NCBI GenBank assembly: GCA_003497505.1
Contig: DNNV01000223.1
Coordinates: forward strand, 1-8,143
DNA from: Clostridiales bacterium
GTDB taxonomy: Bacteria > Bacillota > Clostridia > Tissierellales > Sedimentibacteraceae
Direction: 5' to 3'
DNA: 8,143 bases
Part shown: positions 1 through 7,175 of the stretch, piece after piece
Layout of the letters: each line of letters opens with the position of its first letter
Position numbering within the stretch: position 1 is the stretch's first letter
Translations under genes and position numbers: made by a program
The notes under the pieces: model-generated
Seen by the model: the letters and a program-made list of their open reading frames with translations, nothing else
What the model was told of the DNA's origin: nothing
Databases searched by the model: none

Positions 1-2
1 CT

Positions 3-275
3 GCAATACTTGGTAAATATTTCAGGAGAGAGTTGGGTAAGCTCAGCATAGGAGCGTATGCTGATATAATTACAATAGATTACGAGCCTCTTACGCCTAT
101 GAATGAAAAGAATTGGTTTGGTCATGTATTGTTTGGAATGACAGGAAGAATGGTAAACGACACTGTTATAAACGGCAGATTCGTAATGAAAGACAGAGTG
201 ATACAAACAGCCGATACAAAGGAAATATTGGCTAAATCAAGAGAACATGTTAAAAAGATATGGCCGTTAATGTAA
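3..275 (+). CDS. ssnA: SsnA-type aminohydrolase, C-terminal fragment (5' end outside the window)
   Basis: The reading frame is open from the first bases of the window to a TAA at 273-275, so this is the last 90 codons of a longer gene (family members are roughly 440 residues). The visible part is the end of an amidohydrolase-superfamily protein: a GKLSIGAYADIITIDY segment, the usual G-x-x-A-D-hhhhD strand of the small beta-sandwich domain, followed by PLTP, GHVLFG and a VINGRFVMKDR segment. That combination is typical of SsnA, a putative metal-dependent aminohydrolase found in anaerobic purine and uric acid degradation clusters. The metal-binding histidines lie upstream, outside the window, so catalytic integrity cannot be judged. 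A TTG at 33 is not taken as the start because homology-like sequence continues upstream of it. The substrate is not firmly known; a guanine-deaminase-like protein is the main alternative. Confidence 0.8.
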   Translation, partial: AILGKYFRRELGKLSIGAYADIITIDYEPLTPMNEKNWFGHVLFGMTGRMVNDTVINGRFVMKDRVIQTADTKEILAKSREHVKKIWPLM

Positions 276-286
276 AGCATAGATGG

Positions 287-336
287 CATGTATGATGAGA
301 TATGCTTCGCATACATTTATTGAGAAAGCATACATG
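287..336 (+). repeat. Short inverted/direct repeats in the ssnA-permease spacer
   Basis: The segment catgtatg at 287-294 can pair with catacat at 310-316 (7 bp) or with catacatg at 329-336 (8 bp). The 8-mer gcatacat occurs twice, at 309-316 and 328-335. A third small hairpin, tatgc-ttc-gcata, is possible at 301-313. No T-run follows, so it is not an intrinsic terminator. It may be a small leader structure before the permease, or chance in AT-rich sequence. Confidence 0.3.
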
Positions 337-359
337 AATAAAAATAAGGAGAAGCAATT

Positions 360-1724
360 ATGAAAAAAAGTTCTACTGATAACAACTCACTTTTCAGCTT
401 GGAGGGAAATCCCAGTCTGAGCGTTGTAATGCCTATGTCGTTGCAGCACCTGCTGGCAATGATTGTAGGAAATGTTTTGCCGGCACTGGTTTTGTCCGGA
501 GCGATAGGATTTAGCCCGAGCCAGCAGATACAGCTTGTTCAGGCGAGCATGTTTATAGCGGCAATCGGAACACTTATTCAATCATTCCCGATATTTGGTG
601 TAGGCGCCAAGCTTCCCGTAATTATAGGAGTAAGCTTTGCATACATACCTACGATTCTTGCAATAGGAGGACAGTACGGTATCGGAGCTATATTGGGCAC
701 CCAGGTAATCGGCGGTATTACAGCGTTTATAGTAGGTATTTTCATTAAAAGAATCAGAAAGTATTTTCCTCCCATGGTGGCAGGCACTGTTGTTTTTACA
801 ATAGGGCTGTCTCTTTACAGAGTTGCCGTTAATTATATGGCAGGCGGGTTTCAGGCAGCTGATCCACGGTACGGAGGTCTGGTTTACTGGGGTATTGCTG
901 TATTGACATTAACAGTGGTTTTGCTTTGCAACATGTTTGGAAGGGGATATATAAAGCTTGCTGCAATATTAATAGGTATTGTTGTTGGTTACATCGCAAG
1001 CTTGATGGCAGGAATAGTATCGTTCAGTTCTATTCAATCTGCAGCATGGTTCAACCTCCCGGCTATTATGCCTTATAAGCTGGAGTTCCCGGTTGCTGCA
1101 GCTGTCAGCATGGCTGTTATGTATGTTGTCAATTCAGTACAGGCAGTTGGAGATTTATCCGGAACAACAGTCGGAGGCATGGACAGGGAGGCAACTGATG
1201 AGGAATTGTCAGGAGGTATAAAAGCCAATGGTGTTACAAGTATAATTGGCTCTCTGCTGGGTGCATTGCCTACAGCCACATACAGCCAGAACGTGGGTAT
1301 AGTGGTAATGACAAAGGTAGTGAGCTTAAAGGTGTTCAGAGTTACAGCTCTCATGATTTTGTTTGCCGGCTTTATTCCTAAATTCGGTGCTGTTATGACT
1401 TCAATTCCGCAATGTGTAATCGGAGGAGCCACAATTTCAGTATTTGCTCAGATTACTATGACAGGAATGAGACTGATTGTTCAGGATGAGATGTCCGTCA
1501 GAAATTCAACCATAGTGGGTCTTGGTATTGCATTGGGAATGGGAATAACTCAAATACCAAAGGAAGGTCTTCAATATCTTCCCGGATGGTTCAATATGGT
1601 TTTTGCCAGTTCACCGGTTGTGCTTGCAACGGTAGTGGTATTTATGCTGAATATATTGCTTCCTAAAAAGACTCTTGCTGAAGAAAAGGCCGAAAGAGAA
1701 GCAATGGAAAAAGGCAACAAATAA
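360..1724 (+). CDS. NCS2-family purine (xanthine/urate-type) permease
   Basis: This 454-residue integral membrane protein is of the usual length for nucleobase-cation symporter 2 (NCS2) carriers, which normally have 14 membrane segments and take up xanthine, urate or uracil. A Shine-Dalgarno AAGGAG sits about 8 bases before the ATG. Family marks are the Q29-H30 pair in the first helix, a VGDLSG stretch after the eighth-helix region (about 263-268), the helix-break segment around 286-291, and the signature S-Q-N-V-G-I-V-V-M-T-K at 309-319, which fits the purine-type Q-N-x-G-x4-T-[RKG] motif. Unusually, the positions corresponding to E. coli XanQ Glu272 and Asp304 appear to be Gln261 and Asn290 here. 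A charged tail (about 436-454) ends the protein. The neighbours hydA and xanthine dehydrogenase favour a purine substrate; xanthine or urate cannot be told apart from sequence alone. Confidence 0.9.
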   Translation: MKKSSTDNNSLFSLEGNPSLSVVMPMSLQHLLAMIVGNVLPALVLSGAIGFSPSQQIQLVQASMFIAAIGTLIQSFPIFGVGAKLPVIIGVSFAYIPTILAIGGQYGIGAILGTQVIGGITAFIVGIFIKRIRKYFPPMVAGTVVFTIGLSLYRVAVNYMAGGFQAADPRYGGLVYWGIAVLTLTVVLLCNMFGRGYIKLAAILIGIVVGYIASLMAGIVSFSSIQSAAWFNLPAIMPYKLEFPVAAAVSMAVMYVVNSVQAVGDLSGTTVGGMDREATDEELSGGIKANGVTSIIGSLLGALPTATYSQNVGIVVMTKVVSLKVFRVTALMILFAGFIPKFGAVMTSIPQCVIGGATISVFAQITMTGMRLIVQDEMSVRNSTIVGLGIALGMGITQIPKEGLQYLPGWFNMVFASSPVVLATVVVFMLNILLPKKTLAEEKAEREAMEKGNK

Positions 1725-1734
1725 AAATATAAAC

Positions 1735-1774
1735 TATTCAGCCTGCTGGCAGCTTTGTGACGGCAGGCTGAGTA
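1735..1774 (+). other. GC-rich hairpin between permease and hydA
   Basis: Arms 1735-1748 and 1761-1774 form a 14-pair stem including two G-T wobbles, with a perfect core of CAGCCTGC against GCAGGCTG and a 12-base loop. No T-run follows, so it is not a standard intrinsic terminator. The hydA ribosome binding site AGGAGG (1785-1790) lies just downstream and stays free. The likeliest roles are RNA processing, message stability or partial attenuation between the two genes. Confidence 0.55.
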
Positions 1775-1795
1775 TCGAAATTACAGGAGGCTGCT

Positions 1796-3166
1796 TTGAA
1801 TTTAATTATAAAAAACGGAGTTATAAATAATTGCGAAGGAAGCTTCAAGGCCGATGTATTAATTGAAAACGGCAAAATAAATCAAATAAGAACAGACATA
1901 ATAAACGAAAAGAATTATGAAGTAATAGATGCGTGCGGAGGCTTAGTTTTGCCCGGAGGTGTTGATGTCCATACTCATATGGATTTGGATCTTGGAGCAT
2001 ACAGGGCAGTGGATGATTTCTATACGGGAACTGTTGCTGCCGTGCACGGAGGAACCACAACTATTGTTGACCATATTTCATTTGGCCCGAAGGGATGCGG
2101 TCTGCATTATGAAATTAACGAATATCACAGGCTGGCTGAGGGAAATGCGGTTGCTGACTACAGCTTCCACGGGGTGCTGCAGCATGTTGACAGCAACATA
2201 CTTAACGAAATGGAAGAAGTAATTAATGACGGAGTACAAAGTTTTAAATTATATATGACTTATGATAACATGCTTAGTGATGAGGATATACTTAAGGTGT
2301 TGTTTAGAGCAAAAGAGCTTGGTGCAGTTATTGCGGTGCACGCAGAAAATAACGGCGCGATACAGTACCTCAGGTCATATTACGGAAGTTTGGGAAAAAC
2401 GGAACCCATTTATCATGCATTGTCAAGGCCGGATTCAACAGAGGCCGAAGCGATAAGCAGAATGATTTATTTAAGTGAAATTGCTGGATACCCCCATCTT
2501 TATTTTGTTCATGTTTCCAGTAAGAAGGGGCTGGATGAAATAAAGGAGGCAAGGAAAAGAGGCGCAGTAAATATATATTGTGAAACATGTACACAATATC
2601 TCACATTGACTGAGGAATGCTACGGAAAAGATGACCATGCAGGTTTGAAATATATTATGGCACCTCCTTTAAGAAAAACGGAGGATGTGGAGGCGCTTTG
2701 GAAGGGAGTGGAAAACGGTGATGTGGATGTAATAGCCACAGACCATTGTCCATTCTATCTGGAGCAGAAACTGAAAGGAATTAAAGATTACAGAATTGCT
2801 CCCGGAGGAGCGCCGGGAGTTGAAGAAAGAATGGAAATAATTTTGACAGAGGGAATGAAAAGAGGAATAACAATAGGCACATTAATTGAAAAGCTATGTG
2901 CCAATCCGTCAAGGATTTTCGGACTGTATCCTAAAAAAGGCGTTATACAGGCAGGTTCTGACGGAGACATAATAATCGTAAAGAATCAGACTGAAGTAAT
3001 CCGTCAGGTTAACAGACACAGTGCCGCGGACTATACTATTTATGAGGGATTTGAAGTCAGCTATGTTGTTGATACCGCCATACAAAGAGGAAGAATTCTA
3101 ATCAGGAACGGGAAACTGGCGGCAGAAAAAGGAGTGGGCGAATTCATCAGAAGAAAACGCAAATAA
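1796..3166 (+). CDS. hydA: Dihydropyrimidinase/hydantoinase-family amidohydrolase
   Basis: This 456-residue cytoplasmic metal-dependent hydrolase has the length and motifs of the D-hydantoinase/dihydropyrimidinase family, which opens cyclic amide rings. The binuclear metal site appears complete: H59-T-H61 in the GGVDVHTHMD motif, the carboxylated-lysine candidate K151 (SFKLYMTY), H182 (VHAEN), H239 (HVSS) and D316 (ATDHCPF). Tyr156 matches the substrate-binding tyrosine of hydantoinases. The start is taken as TTG at 1796 because AGGAGG lies 5 bases upstream and no ATG is available before the first conserved strand. It is separated from xanthine dehydrogenase by only 14 bases, so the two are surely co-transcribed. 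HydA/HyuA homologues accompany ssnA and xdh in purine/uric acid degradation clusters, so the likely substrate is a purine-derived ring. A true dihydropyrimidinase or hydantoinase is the alternative. Confidence 0.9.
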   Translation: MNLIIKNGVINNCEGSFKADVLIENGKINQIRTDIINEKNYEVIDACGGLVLPGGVDVHTHMDLDLGAYRAVDDFYTGTVAAVHGGTTTIVDHISFGPKGCGLHYEINEYHRLAEGNAVADYSFHGVLQHVDSNILNEMEEVINDGVQSFKLYMTYDNMLSDEDILKVLFRAKELGAVIAVHAENNGAIQYLRSYYGSLGKTEPIYHALSRPDSTEAEAISRMIYLSEIAGYPHLYFVHVSSKKGLDEIKEARKRGAVNIYCETCTQYLTLTEECYGKDDHAGLKYIMAPPLRKTEDVEALWKGVENGDVDVIATDHCPFYLEQKLKGIKDYRIAPGGAPGVEERMEIILTEGMKRGITIGTLIEKLCANPSRIFGLYPKKGVIQAGSDGDIIIVKNQTEVIRQVNRHSAADYTIYEGFEVSYVVDTAIQRGRILIRNGKLAAEKGVGEFIRRKRK

Positions 3167-3180
3167 GAAAGGATGACTAT

Positions 3181-5790
3181 ATGTACTCTTTAAATATTAA
3201 TGGGAAAACTTATGAAATAGAGCAAGATAAGAGCCTCATGGATTACCTGAGGGATGATTTGAGGCTAACTTCTGTAAAAAACGGGTGCAATGAGGGAGCG
3301 TGTGGCGCTTGTTCCATACTTGTGGACGGAAAGGTTGTCAAGTCATGCGTTATGAAGGTATCTAAGTTTGCCAGAAAGAATATTGTAACTGCGGAGGGAC
3401 TGTCCGACAGGGAAAAGGATGTATACGGCTATTCCTTTGCAAAGGCAGGAGCAGTTCAGTGCGGTTTCTGCATACCTGGAATGGTAATAAGCGCCAAGGC
3501 ACTTATTGATGCAAACAGTGACCCTTCAATTGATGATGTAAAGAAAGCGATTAAAGGCAATATATGCAGATGTACGGGATATGCAAAAATTGAAGAGGCT
3601 ATTCTATTGGCAGCAAATATTTTGAGAAACGACGAAGATGTTCCAGAGGAAGAAGCATATGTGAGAGTGGGGCAGGACATTTTCAGAATTGATGCAAAAG
3701 ACAAGACATTAGGGAAGGCAAAATATGCAGACGATTATTACTTTGAAGGAATGCTGTATGGTAAAAATGTATTCAGCAAGTATGCCCGTGCAAGGGTATT
3801 GTCGGTTGATATAAAGGAAGCACAAGGAATGCCGGGAGTTGTGGCAGTGTTTACCGCCAAGGACATACCCGGCAAGAGATATATAGGACATCTTGCTCAC
3901 GACTGGCCGGGCATGATTGATGTGGGCGAGCAGACAAAATGTATAGGTGATACCATAGCAATGGTGGTGGCGGAAACAAGAGAGCAGGCTGAAGCGGCAG
4001 TTAAGGCAGTAAATGTTGATTATGAGGTGCTGGAACCCATAGTTACCACAGAGCAGGCGGCAGCCCCGGGAGCCCATCAGATTCATGGCGAAGGCTTTAT
4101 GCAGTTCGGAAAGATGGTGGTTCCTCAGAACAATCTTTTCTCGCATCAGGAAGTTAAAAGAGGAAATGTGGAAAAAGCTTTTCAGGATTCGAAGTATGTT
4201 GTGGAAGGAACATTCGAGCTTCCTCCTACAGAGCATGCATTTCTGGAGCCTGAAACATCCGTGGCAATGCCTGATGGTGACAGCGGTGTTATAGTAATTA
4301 CGGGAGGGCAGGGTATTTATGATGAATACCATGAGCTGGCGCAATATCTCGGGATACCGGAGGAGAATGTAAGGATTCAAAGCGCCGTTGTGGGCGGAGG
4401 CTTTGGGGGCAAGGAGGATATGAGCGTACAGCATCAGGCAGCTCTCTGCGCATATCTGACTAAGCGTCCCGTAAAGGTATATTTCAGCAGGCAGGAAAGC
4501 ATAAACTATCATCCTAAGCGACATGCCATGGAAATATACTGTAAAATAGGCTGTGATGAAAATGGAATTCTGAAGGGAATGAAGGCAAGACTGACTTCCG
4601 ACACTGGAGCGTACGGTTCTCTAGGAGGTCCTGTCCTTCAAAGAGCATGCACTCATGCGGGAGGTCCATACAATTATCAGAATGTTGATATAGAAGGAAA
4701 CGCATATTATACAAATAATCCTCCGGCAGGAGCATTCCGCGGGTTTGGAGTTACACAATCAGCTTTCGTAATAGAATGCTTGATTAATCAGCTTGCCGAA
4801 AGATCAGGAATTTCCGGTTGGGAAATCAGGTACAGAAATGCAATAAGACCGGGGCAGTCATTGCCTAACGGACAGATTGCGGATGAAGGCACAGGGATGG
4901 CTGAAACTTTAGAAGCTGTAAAGGCTGAATTTGAAAAATATGAAGCTGATTCCGACTATCATGTAGGTATTGCATCCGCCATGAAGAATGCGGGACTGGG
5001 TGTTGGTGTACCTGACCCTGGACGCTGTAACCTTGAGGTGGTAGAAGGAGTGGTTCATGCAAGGTCATCGGCGGGAGCCATAGGGCAGGGAGTGCAGACT
5101 GTTATATTCCAGGTTGTATGCGAGACTACAGGATTGCCGAGAAATAAGGTTGTTGTTGATCATCCTGATACCAGGCATTCGCCAAATGCGGGAACCACAA
5201 CCGCATCACGTCAGACAGTATTTACCGGTGAAGCCGCACGTGCTGCCTCACTTCAGCTTAAAGCAGACCTTGACAGCGGCAAAAGCCTTGAAAGCCTTGA
5301 GGGAAAGATATATAAGGGAGAATTCGATTTCGTGACAGATGCTATAGGCTCTGAAAAACCAAACCCCGTAAGTCATATTGCATACGGATATGCCACACAG
5401 CTGGTTGTAATAGATAAGGAAGGAAAGCTCGTAAAGGTTGTAGCAGCCCATGATGTGGGAAGGGCAATAAATCCTGTGGCTGCAAGAGGCCAGATAGAAG
5501 GTGGGGCAGCCATGGCTCTCGGGTATGGGCTCACAGAGGATTTTCCGCTTAAGGATGGAATTCCTCAGGTTAAATTCGGAACGCTGGGCCTCTTCAGGTC
5601 CACGCAGATGCCATCTGTGGAAGTCCATTTAATAGAGAAGAACAAGCATGACAGCGTTGCATACGGCGCAAAGGGATTGGGTGAGATTGTTGTAATTCCC
5701 GGTGCGCCTGCATGTCAGAATGCTTACTATAAAAAAGACGGCATATTCAGATATAAGCTTCCTCTTCAAAGTACAGTATATAAAAAATAA
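3181..5790 (+). CDS. xdh: Selenium-dependent xanthine dehydrogenase, fused [2Fe-2S] and molybdenum domains
   Basis: This is an 869-residue single-chain molybdenum hydroxylase. Residues 1-75 form a plant-type ferredoxin domain (C36, C41, C44, C56). Residues 80-150 form the second [2Fe-2S] domain (C94-x2-C97 and C129-x-C131). From about 165 onward lies the molybdopterin-binding part, with GGGFGGKE (405-412), AFRGFG (518-523), GQGVQT (635-640) and GAKGLGE, whose E835 matches the catalytic glutamate of xanthine oxidases. No FAD domain lies between the iron-sulfur and molybdenum parts, and no FAD-subunit gene is visible. There is no in-frame TGA: in this family selenium is a labile cofactor ligand, not selenocysteine. 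The assignment to the selenium-dependent group rests on the domain layout plus yqeC and yqeB downstream. It could work on hypoxanthine, xanthine or, in reverse, urate. AAAGGATG precedes the ATG. A CO-dehydrogenase-like or nicotinate hydroxylase is less likely. Confidence 0.9.
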   Translation: MYSLNINGKTYEIEQDKSLMDYLRDDLRLTSVKNGCNEGACGACSILVDGKVVKSCVMKVSKFARKNIVTAEGLSDREKDVYGYSFAKAGAVQCGFCIPGMVISAKALIDANSDPSIDDVKKAIKGNICRCTGYAKIEEAILLAANILRNDEDVPEEEAYVRVGQDIFRIDAKDKTLGKAKYADDYYFEGMLYGKNVFSKYARARVLSVDIKEAQGMPGVVAVFTAKDIPGKRYIGHLAHDWPGMIDVGEQTKCIGDTIAMVVAETREQAEAAVKAVNVDYEVLEPIVTTEQAAAPGAHQIHGEGFMQFGKMVVPQNNLFSHQEVKRGNVEKAFQDSKYVVEGTFELPPTEHAFLEPETSVAMPDGDSGVIVITGGQGIYDEYHELAQYLGIPEENVRIQSAVVGGGFGGKEDMSVQHQAALCAYLTKRPVKVYFSRQESINYHPKRHAMEIYCKIGCDENGILKGMKARLTSDTGAYGSLGGPVLQRACTHAGGPYNYQNVDIEGNAYYTNNPPAGAFRGFGVTQSAFVIECLINQLAERSGISGWEIRYRNAIRPGQSLPNGQIADEGTGMAETLEAVKAEFEKYEADSDYHVGIASAMKNAGLGVGVPDPGRCNLEVVEGVVHARSSAGAIGQGVQTVIFQVVCETTGLPRNKVVVDHPDTRHSPNAGTTTASRQTVFTGEAARAASLQLKADLDSGKSLESLEGKIYKGEFDFVTDAIGSEKPNPVSHIAYGYATQLVVIDKEGKLVKVVAAHDVGRAINPVAARGQIEGGAAMALGYGLTEDFPLKDGIPQVKFGTLGLFRSTQMPSVEVHLIEKNKHDSVAYGAKGLGEIVVIPGAPACQNAYYKKDGIFRYKLPLQSTVYKK

Positions 5791-5792
5791 AT

Positions 5793-5832
5793 ATCAGTAA
5801 ATGTCATCCTGAAGGATGACATTTATGCTGAT
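5793..5832. repeat. Long palindrome/hairpin between xdh and yqeC
   Basis: Perfect 12-base arms at 5798-5809 and 5814-5825 enclose a TGAA loop. The pairing extends by five more bases (ATCAG 5793-5797 with CTGAT 5828-5832) across a two-base TG bulge. On the + strand no T-run follows, so it is a poor terminator in the direction of the genes. On the - strand a T-rich stretch would follow, but no minus-strand gene ends here. The right arm overlaps a putative -35 box, so an operator is as plausible as an RNA structure. Confidence 0.75.
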
Positions 5833-5844
5833 TAGTGGTAAAAT
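5816..5844 (+). promoter_or_regulatory. Putative sigma-A promoter for yqeC-mocA-yqeB
   Basis: ATGACA (5816-5821, one mismatch to TTGACA) is followed by a 17-base spacer and TAAAAT (5839-5844, one mismatch to TATAAT). TG at 5836-5837 gives an extended -10. Transcription would start around 5851, leaving a leader of only about 9 bases before the yqeC ATG. The -35 box lies in the right arm of the palindrome at 5793-5832. It is predicted from sequence only, and AT-rich DNA produces such matches by chance. Confidence 0.45.
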
Positions 5845-5859
5845 TGCAATGGTGATAAT

Positions 5860-6597
5860 ATGGGGAGATTAGCAGAAATATTTAATATAGATAAAGGTGA
5901 TATCGTATCTATTGTAGGAAGCGGCGGAAAAACGACATTGATGCTTAAGCTCGCACAGGAGCTGAGAGGCAGATACAGGGTAATGGTCAGCACAAGCGCA
6001 AAAATGATGAAGCCAGCGGCTGAATTTTATGACTATTTATATACAGATATTGAAAGCTACAGGAAAAGCAAAAGTGAAAAATCTTGTGGTATAACAGTAA
6101 TTTCAAAGGATATAAATATTGAAAAGCAAAAGCTTATGGGAATAGACGAAGAGGATTTGAATGAATTGATACCTGATTTCGATATAATTTTATTGGAGGC
6201 TGACGGCTCAAAAAATCTTCCTGTCAAAGGCTGGAAAAGTCATGAACCACCTGTGCTGAAGAGTACCACAAAGACGATTGGAGTTATTCCCGCAAATTTT
6301 ATAAATAGAAAAGCTGAAAGACACTTCATTTATGGATATGATGAATTCAATATGCTTACATGCAACAGCAAATATATTGATTTTGAGTCAATAGGAAGGA
6401 TTTGTTCTAAAAGGCTCGGAATATTTAAAAATTCAAGAGGCAGACGATATTTGTTTTTAAACAAGGCAGGCAATGACGAGGAATTAAATTCCGCACGTGA
6501 ACTGACGGAATATCTTAAGAAACATGTGGTCAACAATCCTTTTGATTTCAATATTTGTTTTGGATCCTTGGAAAAAGAGGTGTATTATGAAGGTTAG
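5860..6597 (+). CDS. yqeC: Selenium-dependent hydroxylase accessory protein YqeC (P-loop protein)
   Basis: This 245-residue cytoplasmic protein is recognised as YqeC, a marker gene of selenium-dependent molybdenum hydroxylases; its biochemical step is not established. The N-terminal K-G-D-hhShVGSGGKTT segment (12-26) contains a compact nucleotide-binding loop, G20-S-G-G-K24-T-T, which lacks the first glycine of the classical Walker A pattern. LLEADGSKNLPVK (111-123) is a typical acidic strand that probably binds Mg2+, and LNKAG (200-204) resembles the N-K-x-D base-recognition motif with glycine in place of aspartate. The ribosome binding site is weak (GGTGAT at 5851-5856, three bases from the ATG), unlike the other genes here. 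Its 3' end overlaps mocA by 11 bases. It is noticeably more AT-rich than xdh. Confidence 0.88.
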   Translation: MGRLAEIFNIDKGDIVSIVGSGGKTTLMLKLAQELRGRYRVMVSTSAKMMKPAAEFYDYLYTDIESYRKSKSEKSCGITVISKDINIEKQKLMGIDEEDLNELIPDFDIILLEADGSKNLPVKGWKSHEPPVLKSTTKTIGVIPANFINRKAERHFIYGYDEFNMLTCNSKYIDFESIGRICSKRLGIFKNSRGRRYLFLNKAGNDEELNSARELTEYLKKHVVNNPFDFNICFGSLEKEVYYEG

Positions 6598-7174
6598 TGC
6601 CATAATTATGGCAGCGGGCTTATCCAGGAGAATGAATGGAGATAAACTGAAAATGAAAATAAACGACAGGTTTATCTTTGAATATATTTTTGACACCATT
6701 AATAACTGTGAACATCTATTTGAAGAAGTCATTGTTGTTGCCAAAGACGATGATGTTTTAAGAAAAGCTTCATCTTTGGGATTTAGGGCCATAAGAAATG
6801 TGAATTCCCACCTGGGGCAAAGCTCTACAATTAAATTGGGAGTGCAAAATTCGGCGGATGTTGACGGATTTATGTTCTTTGTGGCAGACCAGCCGTTTAT
6901 CAGCATGAATACTATTGGGAGCATGCTTGGAATATTTGATGAAAAACCGAATAATATCATTGTATCATGCTGCAATGGAATAAATAGGAATCCTGTTATA
7001 TTTCCGATAGAATTTAAAAATGACCTTTTGAATCTTGATGGAGACATGGGAGGAAGGATAATCCTTAAGAGCAATACATATAAAATAGTTAAGGTTCATG
7101 TGCAATCTGAGCATGAATTTAAGGATATTGATACAATGCAGGATTATGAAGAGGCCATAGGGAAGAAGGGATAG
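6587..7174 (+). CDS. mocA: Molybdenum cofactor cytidylyltransferase, MocA/YgfJ type
   Basis: This 195-residue nucleotidyltransferase probably joins CMP to molybdopterin to make molybdopterin cytosine dinucleotide, the cofactor form used by bacterial xanthine dehydrogenase-type enzymes. The start is set at the ATG at 6587, because AAAGAGGTG lies just upstream and the protein then begins directly with the first strand, MKVSAIIMAAGLSRRM, the nucleotide-binding loop of the family (A9-A-G-L-S-R-R-M16, with K20). An upstream in-frame ATG at 6524 would add 21 residues with no family resemblance. Other marks are GQSST (77-81), the metal-binding D101-Q-P103, N135-P136 in the RNPVIF strand, and GDMGGR (152-157). 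It overlaps yqeC by 11 bases and ends one base before yqeB, suggesting translational coupling. A related MobA-like guanylyltransferase is less likely given the xdh context. Confidence 0.88.
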   Translation: MKVSAIIMAAGLSRRMNGDKLKMKINDRFIFEYIFDTINNCEHLFEEVIVVAKDDDVLRKASSLGFRAIRNVNSHLGQSSTIKLGVQNSADVDGFMFFVADQPFISMNTIGSMLGIFDEKPNNIIVSCCNGINRNPVIFPIEFKNDLLNLDGDMGGRIILKSNTYKIVKVHVQSEHEFKDIDTMQDYEEAIGKKG

Positions 7175-7175
7175 A

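Noticed and set aside
33..275. Separate small gene of 80 codons starting at TTG 33
   Set aside because: The frame continues openly to the window's left edge, and the protein is the C-terminal part of a larger SsnA-type amidohydrolase.
276..359. Purine riboswitch or sigma-A promoter before the permease
   Set aside because: The spacer is too short and lacks the conserved purine-riboswitch core. TATGAT at 291-296 has only a poor -35 partner, so a promoter cannot be supported.
3709..4524. Long open frame of 271 codons on the - strand inside xdh
   Set aside because: It lies wholly antisense to well-supported xanthine dehydrogenase motifs, its translation is rich in Cys, His, Leu and Tyr without recognisable domains, and no ribosome binding site or promoter supports it.
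3181..5790. Selenocysteine (in-frame TGA) and SECIS element in xdh
   Set aside because: No in-frame TGA occurs in the gene; selenium in this family is a non-protein ligand of the cofactor.
5793..5832. Intrinsic terminator after xdh on the + strand
   Set aside because: The stem is strong but no T-run follows on the + strand (TAGTGG comes next). At most partial termination could be expected.
6524..6586. Upstream ATG start for mocA adding 21 residues
   Set aside because: The extra residues are the out-of-frame reading of the yqeC 3' end, and a ribosome binding site AAAGAGGTG sits just before the ATG at 6587.
6484..7074. 196-codon open frame on the - strand across yqeC/mocA
   Set aside because: It is antisense to clear YqeC and MocA motifs and has no family resemblance; it is a by-product of codon bias on the + strand.
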